DNA of 64,000 nucleotides from Caldilinea sp. CFX5 (GTDB taxonomy: Bacteria; Chloroflexota; Anaerolineae; Caldilineales; Caldilineaceae): contig QWII01000017.1 of the NCBI GenBank assembly GCA_021405325.1, positions 62,001 to 126,000 on the forward strand, written 5' to 3'. Within the stretch, counting starts at the first letter, position 1; every line of letters begins with the position of its first letter. Below, one piece after another: positions 1 through 7,119 of the stretch. Position numbers and translations under genes: made by a program. Below the pieces are notes generated by a model. It made no database searches and had not been told where the DNA came from. It worked only from the letters and a program-made list of their open reading frames with translations.

Positions 1-1
1 T

Positions 2-422
2 GGGGCCATCGGGCGGAGTGATGGCAGCCAGTTAGGCGGTCAATATCGCGAAACAATCTGGGGCCTCGCCGACCAGCCGATCACCGTGATTGGCGTCTTT
101 CGGCTGCAACGACCAATCGCCGGCGCCACGGTCACTAGCAGCAAGCCGCCCTTTGGCACAGCAACCACCGCTGAGCAGGTCATGACCTACACGCCCAACG
201 TCTGCGCTGTGGCGACAGCGCTCATTCGCGACAACGCAGACAGTAGCAAGGATGAGACGGCTATGTGTATAAGTGATGCTACCCCTGCTCTTTGCCACTA
301 CCCTTGGCCCCGGCCTGGGCGCGATCATCACGCAGCAGAGCCTCTTTGTCATTTTTCCCGTGGCGGCGGTCATTACAGCGTTGGGCGTTAGAGCGGTGAC
401 GTGGGCGGCGGCACAAAAATAG
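2..422 (+). pseudogene. Partial, probably frameshifted membrane-anchored protein, C-terminal end
   Basis: An open frame enters from the left edge (frame 2) and runs to a stop at 389-391. It encodes a soluble stretch containing YRETIWGLADQPITVIGVF. From 273 a second frame (frame 3) opens and encodes a strongly hydrophobic segment, LPLLFATTLGPGLGAIITQ, ending at the TAG at 420-422. The natural reading is one protein with a C-terminal membrane helix, split by a frameshift near 240-275. The soluble part loosely recalls GIDE-like membrane proteins, whose soluble domain precedes a final helix, but I cannot confirm that by eye. The start lies outside the window. Confidence 0.35.
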
Positions 423-435
423 AAAGGTTGCGATT

Positions 436-690
436 ATGCTGCCGACGCTCTTGGTCGGTGTTCAGTCAGCGCCAGTGGTTAGTGCAGGGTCTATGCCAGC
501 ACCCACCCAAGTAGCGTCAATCTGTGACCCAGGCGTCTACGATTTGACCGTCGATCTCGCCCTGCTGACGCCCCACCAGTGCGCGTTGCAGATCCAAGCG
601 TACTTGCAGGCAGGGCCGCCGCCCACCGCCTGGCGTTGGCTCAAAGTATCGACTCGCTCCCGTAAAATTTACTGCCGCGCTACGACGCCG
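436..690 (+). pseudogene. Remnant resembling the C-terminus of a chloramphenicol phosphotransferase-like kinase
   Basis: The frame contains YDLTVDLALLTPHQCALQ followed by AGPPPTAWRWL. This resembles the tail of Cpt-like phosphotransferases, where a Y-D-L-x-V-D-T stretch precedes a Pro-rich PPTAF end. No P-loop or N-terminal core lies upstream, so only about 40 recognisable residues remain. The frame continues past 690 into the opposite-strand TPR gene without any further family signal. I read it as a leftover of a deleted gene. The family assignment is from memory of the motif and is tentative. Confidence 0.35.
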
Positions 691-691
691 C

Positions 692-2041
692 TTACTCAAG
701 TTCGGCCAGTAACGCCTGGGCATTGGCGACCAGTGGGACAGCATGGCACGCCTCAAAGCTGGCAATGGCCCGGCGACAGCAGGCCAGCGCCTGCTCCCGC
801 TCGCCCAGTTCGTGGTGGAGAAAAGCCAGCAGGATCTGTTGCTCGCCGATGAGCCGCTGGTCGCCGCTGGTTTCAGCCAAGGTCAAGGCGGTGTGGGTGG
901 CGGCAACGGCCTCCGACAGACGCGCGGTCTCTGCCAGGACCGCACCCAACCGGCCATGCAAGTGGGCTTGGGCGGCGACATCCTGTAATTGTTCGGCAAA
1001 GGTCAAGGCTTGGGTAAAATGGTTCAGCGTCTCCGCCCATTGCTCTTGGGCCAGGCAAGCCGAACCGAGGTGGGTGAGCATGGTCAACTGCCAGCCCCAA
1101 TCCTCCTTGGTGCGGGCCAGCGCCAGACCACGCTGGGCATAGGCAATGCTGCGCTGAGCCTGCCCCTGTTGCAGCAAAAAGTCGATCAGCAGGTTGAGCG
1201 CATTGATCTCGGCCAACGCCTCGTTACTTTCACGGGCAATCCGGATCACCTGGTCGCCATAGAGTTGCGCGATGCTCTGGCGCCCGGCGGCAATCTGTGC
1301 GCGTAACAAGCCGGTGAGAGCCGCAATCTGCGCCGGCCGCTCTTCCAGGGTATCGGCCAGAGTGAGCGCCTGCTCGTACTGTTCACTGGCGGCATCCGGT
1401 TCATCGTTAGCCAGCATGACATCGCCCAGCCCGACCAGGGCGGAACATTGGGGACGGGTCAGCGCCAGATGTTGGGCCGTATGCAGCGCCTGGGCATAGT
1501 AGTCAGCCGCCTTGTCGAGCGCCCGCAGCCCCAGAAAGAGACCCCCCAACTTGCCGGCCAGGGTCAGGATGCGCCGTTGGTCGCCCATCGCCATTGCCAG
1601 CGCCAGCGCCTGTTCCAGCCGTGCGACCGCCTTCGTCACCTCGCCCCGGTCAGCCATCAGTTGCCCGATCTGCATTTGGGCGTCCGCTTGCAACGCCTGA
1701 TGACCAATCTCCGTAGCGACATTGAGCGAGCGAAAGAGGGCGCGCTGGGCAAATTGGGCATTGCCCAGCCGGGCCAGGGCCAGTCCTTTGTAGCCCCAAA
1801 GCCGGGCCTCAGCTTCCTGGTGGTTGCCGGCTTGAGCCAGTTCCAGCGCTTCCTCGATTTGGGTCAAGCCTTTGGGGGTGTTGCCGATGTCGAAATAGGC
1901 GCGACCCAAGGCCAGCAAGGCATCGATGAGCGCCGTTGCTTCCCCCTGCGGCCGCGCCTGCGCAACCTGCGCTTCGCAATAATCGATAGTTTTCATCGCA
2001 GCGGCAGGACTTGTCATCGATGGTGAAGTGGAGATGTTCAT
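692..2041 (-). CDS. TPR-repeat protein, last gene of the dehalogenase-like cluster
   Basis: The product is 449 residues and almost entirely tetratricopeptide-like helical hairpins, with recurrent A-x2-LG-x2-Y/F and A-x5-AL patterns roughly every 40 residues (for example ALLALGRAYFDIGN and HLGSACLAQEQWAETLNHF). There is no signal peptide, membrane helix or enzymatic domain, so it is probably a cytoplasmic scaffold or protein-interaction module. It follows apbE on the same strand with a 65-base gap, so it may be the distal gene of the rdh-like operon or a separate unit. The repeats are clear. The partner and role are unknown. Confidence 0.8.
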   Translation of the reverse strand: MNISTSPSMTSPAAAMKTIDYCEAQVAQARPQGEATALIDALLALGRAYFDIGNTPKGLTQIEEALELAQAGNHQEAEARLWGYKGLALARLGNAQFAQRALFRSLNVATEIGHQALQADAQMQIGQLMADRGEVTKAVARLEQALALAMAMGDQRRILTLAGKLGGLFLGLRALDKAADYYAQALHTAQHLALTRPQCSALVGLGDVMLANDEPDAASEQYEQALTLADTLEERPAQIAALTGLLRAQIAAGRQSIAQLYGDQVIRIARESNEALAEINALNLLIDFLLQQGQAQRSIAYAQRGLALARTKEDWGWQLTMLTHLGSACLAQEQWAETLNHFTQALTFAEQLQDVAAQAHLHGRLGAVLAETARLSEAVAATHTALTLAETSGDQRLIGEQQILLAFLHHELGEREQALACCRRAIASFEACHAVPLVANAQALLAELE

Positions 2042-2106
2042 GCAAGCCTATTCCCGTTTGATTGGATATTTGTAACGATACAAACATTCTACGTTTTGCC
2101 AGCGCC

Positions 2107-3114
2107 TTAGGCCATCGCTACCCCACTGGTTTTCAAGACCCGTAGATCCTTGGTCACCAGCACCGCTTCTACGGCGGGCAAGCGTTCCGCCAACGCCAGG
2201 CCCGCCGCGCTCCCCAGCACCATCAGCGCGGTGCTGAGCGCGTCGGCTGCCATTGCCGTGGCAGCGAGAACAGTGGCGCCGGCGAGATCCACCGGCGATT
2301 GCCCGGAGTGCGGGTCAATGATGTGATGTTGGCTGTAATCGGCGGTAAAGCGGTTCAGATAGTCGCCGGAGGTCGCCACGGCCGTTGTCGTCACCGGCAG
2401 CACTGCCAAAAGCGCCCCCGCCGCCTGCCGTGGGTGCGCAATGCCGACCCGCCAGGGCGCGCCAGCGGCGCGTGCGCCCAGCGTGCGAAGATCGCCGCCG
2501 GCTTCGACCAGGACGTGGTCAAAGCCCAGATGGCGGAGCGTCTCGACTCCGCCGTCGATCACCCGCCCTTTGGCAATGCCGTCCAGTGTGATCGCTGCAC
2601 CGGGGATGGCGAGGCGGACCGCGTGATCCGTGATCGCAATCTGGCGAAAGTCAACCAAGGCGCGCAGACCGGTTAGATCAGCGCCGGTCTGCCGTGCGTC
2701 GAGTAAGGGTTTCACCGTCACATCGAACGCGCCCCCGGTCAGTTCACCAAAGGCGCTGGCGCGCTGCAACAGATCAATCAATTCCACCGGAGCGGCGGCG
2801 AGATAGCCCTGGCGGTTGAGAGTTGCTACTGGGCTGGCTGGCTGGCGATGATCGAAAATGGCAATCAACCGTTCCATCGCAGCAAACGTGGCTGTCATAG
2901 CTTGTTGGGCCGTCTGTTGATCGTCAGCGCTAACGGTAAGGTGGACGCGTGTCCCCATCAACGTCCGGGCGACCTGCACCGTGGTCGCTGCCGGGGTAAG
3001 CGCCGGCGTCAGCAGCCCGCCAGCCAGCACGGCGGCGCCCATTGCTGCCGTAATCTGCAAAAAGCGCCGGCGCGGCAAGGTGGTTAGTGGAGTCGAAAGA
3101 AGCTGGGCCATCAT
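2107..3114 (-). CDS. apbE: FAD:protein FMN transferase, Tat-exported
   Basis: This 335-residue protein begins with a twin-arginine signal (RRRFLQ followed by a hydrophobic stretch), so it acts outside the membrane. It carries the ApbE signatures in order: MGTRVHLTV, TGGAFDVTVKPL, the Mg/FAD-binding ITLDGIAKGRVID, LVEAGGDLRTLG and a C-terminal HIIDPHSGQSP with a following T-A-x-A-A-D-A-L-S-T. ApbE enzymes attach FMN covalently to Thr/Ser in a D-x2-[ST]-G-A-[TS] motif of FMN-binding domains. The NosR/RdhC-like protein encoded just upstream has exactly that motif, so it is the obvious substrate. Two Met codons stand in tandem at the start, and either could be used. Confidence 0.93.
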   Translation of the reverse strand: MMAQLLSTPLTTLPRRRFLQITAAMGAAVLAGGLLTPALTPAATTVQVARTLMGTRVHLTVSADDQQTAQQAMTATFAAMERLIAIFDHRQPASPVATLNRQGYLAAAPVELIDLLQRASAFGELTGGAFDVTVKPLLDARQTGADLTGLRALVDFRQIAITDHAVRLAIPGAAITLDGIAKGRVIDGGVETLRHLGFDHVLVEAGGDLRTLGARAAGAPWRVGIAHPRQAAGALLAVLPVTTTAVATSGDYLNRFTADYSQHHIIDPHSGQSPVDLAGATVLAATAMAADALSTALMVLGSAAGLALAERLPAVEAVLVTKDLRVLKTSGVAMA

Positions 3115-3153
3115 GGCAGGTTCTGTCCTATTGCGCTATCGTATTGTCGCCCT

Positions 3154-3402
3154 TCATTGCCCCGTCGGTGTTACTGTGGCGGCGGCCGTTGCGGCTTCGG
3201 CGGTGACGGTGGCATAGACCCGCTCATCGACCACAAAGGTGTCGCGATAGTAACCGGGGGCGCCAGGCTCTTCACCGGCCAGGTTCTCCTGCCAGATCAG
3301 CCCAATCAAGAGCACCGCGCTGATGATAAAGCCGATGAACAAGAACCAACTCAGGTCGCGTTGCCGGCGCGGTTTTTCCGGATGAGCAGTTGTTTCCGCC
3401 AT
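3154..3402 (-). CDS. Small single-helix membrane protein of the dehalogenase-like operon
   Basis: The product is about 82 residues with a basic N-terminus (HPEKPRRQRD), one membrane helix (LSWFLFIGFIISAVLLIGLI) and an exported C-terminal tail of about 45 residues rich in Ala, Thr and Val. I chose the ATG at 3402 because an AAGGAA lies 11 bases upstream. The gene overlaps the 3-prime end of the RdhC-like gene by about 50 bases and lies directly before apbE, so it is translationally embedded in the operon. I recognise no family. It could be an accessory subunit holding the exported flavoprotein or dehalogenase at the membrane, but that is inference. Confidence 0.65.
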   Translation of the reverse strand: MAETTAHPEKPRRQRDLSWFLFIGFIISAVLLIGLIWQENLAGEEPGAPGYYRDTFVVDERVYATVTAEAATAAATVTPTGQ

Positions 3403-4568
3403 GAATGCCACATTTCCTTGAGCCAGCGCCGCCCGGCAGCAATAAAGTCCAGCACCGGATCGAGCGGGCAGAGATAGTTACAGAAAGGTCGATACATCAT
3501 CAAGCTTGCCAGCGTCACCATGAGCAGGAGCGCCCATTGCAATGGCGTCCCACGCAGGTCAAAGAGCGTGGCAAAGGGTTCGTACCCGGCGGCGCCCGGC
3601 TGGCGGAGGGCCAGCCCCAACACGATTGCCGTTAGGGCTAACCCACGTTGCAGCCAGGTCAGGGGGGTGCTCAAGGCGTGTGGCCGGTAGAGCTTGGCCT
3701 TGCCCACCACCGCCAAACATTCCTGAAAGGCGCCGAAAGGGCAAAACCAGCTACAGTAAGGATTCTTGGCGTCCACCGTGGCGACAAAGAGAATGCCGCC
3801 AATCAACAGATACCAGTAGAGATTACTCTGCCAGGCGGGCCAATAGCCGCTCAAGAGCGAAACGATCATGCTGATGGTCAAGGGTAGCGTATAGAGAAAG
3901 CCAATGGTGACCATCCCGGCCAGCAGCGTTCCCCAACGCACAAGGCGTTTGGCGCGCGGCTGGCGCAGCTTATGGCCGATATAGCCGGAGACAAAGAGCA
4001 AGACCAGGATCGCTTCAGGCAAACCAACCTTGATCGGCTGGGGGAGCGGCGGCAGCGGGGTCTGTAAACCATCGGCAGCGATGGTGTGGACGGCGGCGCG
4101 AACCGCCGTCGCCACACCCTCTGCACTCATTGTGGCGCCGGTGATGCTATCCAGGTCTTGCCCCAGGTGGAGCGGATCGTCAATGGCACTTTCGGTATAG
4201 GCGGCAAAGAGCTTGCTATTGCGCACGCGGCGAAAAAAGCCCGGCGTCTCGCGCTCTTCGACCATTTCGACGCCCAAAAGCTGGCCGGTCGGATCAACGC
4301 CCACCACCACTTGCAGCGGCCCACCATAGCCGGCGCCGCGCCCGCTGCCGGCATAGCCCACAAGGGCGCCGGCAGCGTCACGGCCAATCCATAATTCACC
4401 ACGCTGCTCAATGGTCGTCGCCCCGGGCAACACTTTGTCCACCAGCGCCGTGGCATCCGCGCCGGCATTGACGTAGCCGTAGAGCCAGGCGGCGACAATG
4501 ATGACCACCGTGCCGATCATGATCACATGTTCACGGCGCTTGCGTCGGCGCTGCTGGTTCACGGCCAT
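3351..4568 (-). CDS. rdhC: RdhC/NosR-like membrane flavoprotein (FMN-binding domain plus ferredoxin-like cysteines)
   Basis: Counting from the upstream TTG at 4604, the order is: a first helix (30-45), an exported FMN-binding domain (about 50-175), then five or so membrane helices. The FMN domain ends in DSITGATMS, the D-x2-[ST]-G-A-T flavinylation motif. The helices carry two cysteine clusters, CSWFCPF...C near 284 and CNYLCPL near 375, typical of NosR, NirI and RdhC. I place the start at the ATG at 4568 (AGAGG 8 bases upstream, 4 bases after the rdhB-like stop), giving about 405 residues. In organohalide-respiring bacteria RdhC (PceC) is encoded with RdhA and is thought to pass electrons outward or assist maturation. 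The downstream apbE fits its flavinylation. Confidence 0.85.
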   Translation of the reverse strand: MAVNQQRRRKRREHVIMIGTVVIIVAAWLYGYVNAGADATALVDKVLPGATTIEQRGELWIGRDAAGALVGYAGSGRGAGYGGPLQVVVGVDPTGQLLGVEMVEERETPGFFRRVRNSKLFAAYTESAIDDPLHLGQDLDSITGATMSAEGVATAVRAAVHTIAADGLQTPLPPLPQPIKVGLPEAILVLLFVSGYIGHKLRQPRAKRLVRWGTLLAGMVTIGFLYTLPLTISMIVSLLSGYWPAWQSNLYWYLLIGGILFVATVDAKNPYCSWFCPFGAFQECLAVVGKAKLYRPHALSTPLTWLQRGLALTAIVLGLALRQPGAAGYEPFATLFDLRGTPLQWALLLMVTLASLMMYRPFCNYLCPLDPVLDFIAAGRRWLKEMWHSWRKQLLIRKNRAGNAT

Positions 4569-4572
4569 CGGG

Positions 4573-4797
4573 TCAGCCTCTGCCCCGTACAAAGTTAATG
4601 ACAAGCCCGGCCAGCAGGACCACGCCGGCGCTGACCCAGAAGATCATGGCGGCGCGCGGCTCTAATTCGGCGCTGCTGCCTACGGCGTTTTGCACCAGGA
4701 AGACCAGCAACGCCAGCCAGATCAACCAGACCAGCCACGCATACCACGGGCGCTTACGGACATAAGATTTAGGTTCATGCATTGTTTGTTCACTCAT
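4573..4797 (-). CDS. rdhB: RdhB-like small membrane anchor
   Basis: This 74-residue protein has two membrane helices (about 22-40 and 50-68) separated by a short acidic loop containing ELEPRA, and a basic end. RdhB proteins are poorly conserved 70-100-residue membrane proteins with two or three helices encoded immediately after rdhA, and they anchor the dehalogenase to the outer face of the membrane. Size, topology and position (6 bases after the rdhA-like stop, 4 bases before the rdhC-like start) all match. An AAGGA precedes the ATG by about 10 bases. Sequence alone would not identify it; context does. Confidence 0.7.
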   Translation of the reverse strand: MSEQTMHEPKSYVRKRPWYAWLVWLIWLALLVFLVQNAVGSSAELEPRAAMIFWVSAGVVLLAGLVINFVRGRG

Positions 4798-4803
4798 AAT
4801 TGT

Positions 4804-6198
4804 TTATCCTTGCACCGGCTGATTGCTGTCGATACCATATTCGGGCAGATCGAGCGACCACCATTCCTCGCTGCCGGCCTTGGTGCCATAGCCAAAGGCG
4901 TCGTCCATGCTGCGGAAGAAGCTGTCGGCAAAAGGCGCAACGGCCGATCCGGCTTTGACCCATTCATGGATCCAGGCTTTGTCTTTCTTGGAGAAGGGAC
5001 AGACGGCAAAGCAGATACCGCAGTTGGTGCCGGCCTTTTCACGCCAGTAGGTCATACAACTGACCGAATCCTCGAAATAGGCTTTGTGGCCGGGGTTGTT
5101 CCAACCACCCTTCACTTCCCACGTCGGCTCGTCCTCAAAGCTCAACGATTCCGAAGGACACGCTTCGGCGCATTTCTTGCAGCGCTTACAGAATTCCATA
5201 ATGCCGGCGTCGATAGGTTTATCGACAGCCACCGGCAGGTCGGTAAGGATCTTGAAGACACGCACCATGGGGCCAAACTCAGGTGTAATCAGGCGATTGA
5301 GCCGCGACATCTCCCCTAGCCCGGCCATCACGCCCATAGCCGGAGCGATACCCAGCGCATTGGTGGTAGACTCGCCCAAACATTGGTAGCCAAGGCCGCG
5401 CAGGAACTCTTGGACCGAGGCTTGAATCACTTCACCCCGCTTGTAGGCCAATGTTGTCGTCTGTGACCCTGTCACCGTTGGCGAGCGGCGCATCGTCTCT
5501 TGCGACATCTGCACCGTGTAGACCATACAATATTTGCAACTGTTGGGGATATAGCGTGCCGTATCGGTTTCAGAAGCGATGGGATCATCGGTGAAGATCA
5601 GTTCCTTGCCATCGGGGTCAAAGCCGTAGATCAGCTTGCGCGTATTGTCATCCAGTTCCATGAAGCCCACCGTCGACGCCCCAAAGTGACGCATGGCGGC
5701 GCGTAAGATCTTGGCCGCTTCGTCAGGGCTGCCGGTCCACTTGGGCACGCCCCGTTCTTCGGGGGTTTTGGCTTTTTGCGGACCGAGAAAACTCTTGCCC
5801 ACGCCCACATGCGCGGCGGCCAACGCCTGGTCTTTCAAGGTATAGCCGTCGACATTGTCCAACATGCGCTGCAATTCATTCTGCTTGCCGGCTTCGGTGT
5901 AGCGGTCAACTTCATCCTGGCCCACGTAGCCGGGCATTCCTTTGCGCACCGTGTTGGTCTCGTTGTAGCGCTTCATCACCGCCCAGTCGATCTCGGTCGT
6001 CGGCTGATCCACGATTTTGATCCACCACGGCCGTTGTGGACGCCCGGCAGGGTCAGCAAATTCACTGGCCCGAAAAGCCGGTGGGGCGGCGGCCACCGAT
6101 TTCGTTGTGCCGGCCACCGCTACAGCGCCGGCGCCAATCGTGGCCACACGCAGAAAATCGCGCCGGCCTAGTTTTAGGGTAGCTTTTTTGTCTGCCAT
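4804..6198 (-). CDS. rdhA: Reductive dehalogenase-like corrinoid iron-sulfur protein (RdhA family), Tat-exported
   Basis: The 464 residues match the size of respiratory RdhA enzymes. A Tat signal is at 11-17 (GRRDFLR) plus a hydrophobic stretch. Two 4Fe-4S motifs lie near the C-terminus: C337-x2-C340-x2-C343-x3-C347-P, and C381-x11-C393-x2-C396-x3-C400-P. Between signal and clusters are the RdhA landmarks EFLRGLGY, ITPEFGPMVRV and LTDLPVAVDKPID. By eye, Y252, N280 and R299 or R302 occupy places corresponding to the PceA active-site Tyr, Asn and Arg. The family reduces organohalides with a base-off cobalamin on the outer membrane face. The substrate here is unknown. The start has AAAGGAGT 5 bases upstream. 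QueG is excluded by the Tat signal and the neighbours. Confidence 0.87.
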   Translation of the reverse strand: MADKKATLKLGRRDFLRVATIGAGAVAVAGTTKSVAAAPPAFRASEFADPAGRPQRPWWIKIVDQPTTEIDWAVMKRYNETNTVRKGMPGYVGQDEVDRYTEAGKQNELQRMLDNVDGYTLKDQALAAAHVGVGKSFLGPQKAKTPEERGVPKWTGSPDEAAKILRAAMRHFGASTVGFMELDDNTRKLIYGFDPDGKELIFTDDPIASETDTARYIPNSCKYCMVYTVQMSQETMRRSPTVTGSQTTTLAYKRGEVIQASVQEFLRGLGYQCLGESTTNALGIAPAMGVMAGLGEMSRLNRLITPEFGPMVRVFKILTDLPVAVDKPIDAGIMEFCKRCKKCAEACPSESLSFEDEPTWEVKGGWNNPGHKAYFEDSVSCMTYWREKAGTNCGICFAVCPFSKKDKAWIHEWVKAGSAVAPFADSFFRSMDDAFGYGTKAGSEEWWSLDLPEYGIDSNQPVQG

Positions 6199-6444
6199 TG
6201 TGACTCCTTTATGGATAAAATGGTTCAGCGAAACCGCGCCGCACGCTGACGCGCATGGAACGCGGGTTAGGCGGAGTTTCGCAGCTTTTGCGGATTTTAG
6301 GCCATTCCTACGGAATATTTATTTCCTTGCAGATGCCTTAGGATCGATACAACCACTATAGCACGCGCCAGGCTGACGCGGTAGCAGGAAAAACCTGCTT
6401 TTGTGTGGGAATTTTCCTGACAAAGAACGGGGAGCGGTCAACCA
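6199..6444 (-). promoter_or_regulatory. Leader/promoter region of the rdhA-like operon
   Basis: These 246 bases separate the response regulator stop from the rdhA-like start, so the rdh genes probably have their own promoter here. I see a 5-3-5 inverted repeat ATTCCTACGGAAT at 6304-6316, a possible regulator site, and a small hairpin AGCAGG-AAAAA-CCTGCT at 6383-6399, a possible weak terminator for the regulator gene. A TATAGT-like -10 occurs on the minus strand near 6358, without a convincing -35. I found no good FNR/CRP palindrome. Assignment of any of these to regulation is inference. Confidence 0.4.
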
Positions 6445-7119
6445 TCAAGAGGCGTTGCGCTTGAAGTCATCCAGGAGGCCGGCGCGCACGGCAAACTTGA
6501 CCAAAGCCGAGCGATGTTCAATACCCAGTTTTTCCATGGCGCGTTGACGATAGGTCTCAACCGTTTTGGCGCTGATGATCAACTTTTCGCTGATCTCACG
6601 GCTGGTGAAGCCTTGCACCGTCAGCCGCAGCACATCCTGCTCACGGTCAGAGAGCGCGGCGAATTGGGCTGCTTCACTCGGCTCCTCCTTCATCGCGCCG
6701 ATGAGAACTGTGGCCGCCGTGGGGTGGAGATAACGTTCCCCGGCGAGGACCGTCCGTATGGCCTGGAGCAGACTTGTATGCGTCGCCGACTTGGGGACAT
6801 AGCCATCACAGCCGGCTTCAATCGCCGGCACGACAAATTCGCGGCGACTGTACATGGAGAGGACCACAATACGCAGTGTCGTGTTATCTTGGCGAATGGT
6901 ACGGATCACCTCTACCCCATTGAGGTCGGGCAACCCCAAGTCGAGGACCATCACATCCGGGGTCAAGCTTTTCACCAAAGCAATGGCCTGAGCGCCCGTA
7001 TCCGCCTCCCCAACCACTTGGAGATCAGCCTCATATTCCAACAGGGCGCGCAATCCGTCCCGCAGCACCTTGTGGTCGTCCACCAGGAGGATACGCACGG
7101 GCTGAAGCTGGGTCGTCAT
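6445..7119 (-). CDS. NarL/FixJ-family response regulator
   Basis: This 224-residue protein has a receiver domain (acidic pair D14-D15, phosphoacceptor D60 in VMVLDLGLPD, switch residues ending in K110) and a C-terminal LuxR-type helix-turn-helix (about 155-215, with LSDREQDVLRLTVQG and the recognition helix ISAKTVETYRQR). It overlaps the upstream histidine kinase gene by 4 bases, so the two form a coupled two-component system. The next gene downstream on the strand is the rdhA-like gene, 246 bases away, which makes that operon the likely target. Control of dehalogenase operons by adjacent two-component systems is known in Dehalococcoides. Confidence 0.93.
   Translation of the reverse strand: MTTQLQPVRILLVDDHKVLRDGLRALLEYEADLQVVGEADTGAQAIALVKSLTPDVMVLDLGLPDLNGVEVIRTIRQDNTTLRIVVLSMYSRREFVVPAIEAGCDGYVPKSATHTSLLQAIRTVLAGERYLHPTAATVLIGAMKEEPSEAAQFAALSDREQDVLRLTVQGFTSREISEKLIISAKTVETYRQRAMEKLGIEHRSALVKFAVRAGLLDDFKRNAS

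Noticed and set aside
4804..6198. Epoxyqueuosine reductase (QueG) as identity of the iron-sulfur protein
   Set aside because: QueG lacks a Tat signal and RdhB/RdhC-like partners. The pattern of both 4Fe-4S motifs and the EFLRGLGY block fit RdhA.
6199..6444. FNR/CRP box upstream of the rdhA-like gene
   Set aside because: No TTGAT-N4-ATCAA type palindrome of acceptable quality was found; only a short ATTCC-TAC-GGAAT repeat is present.
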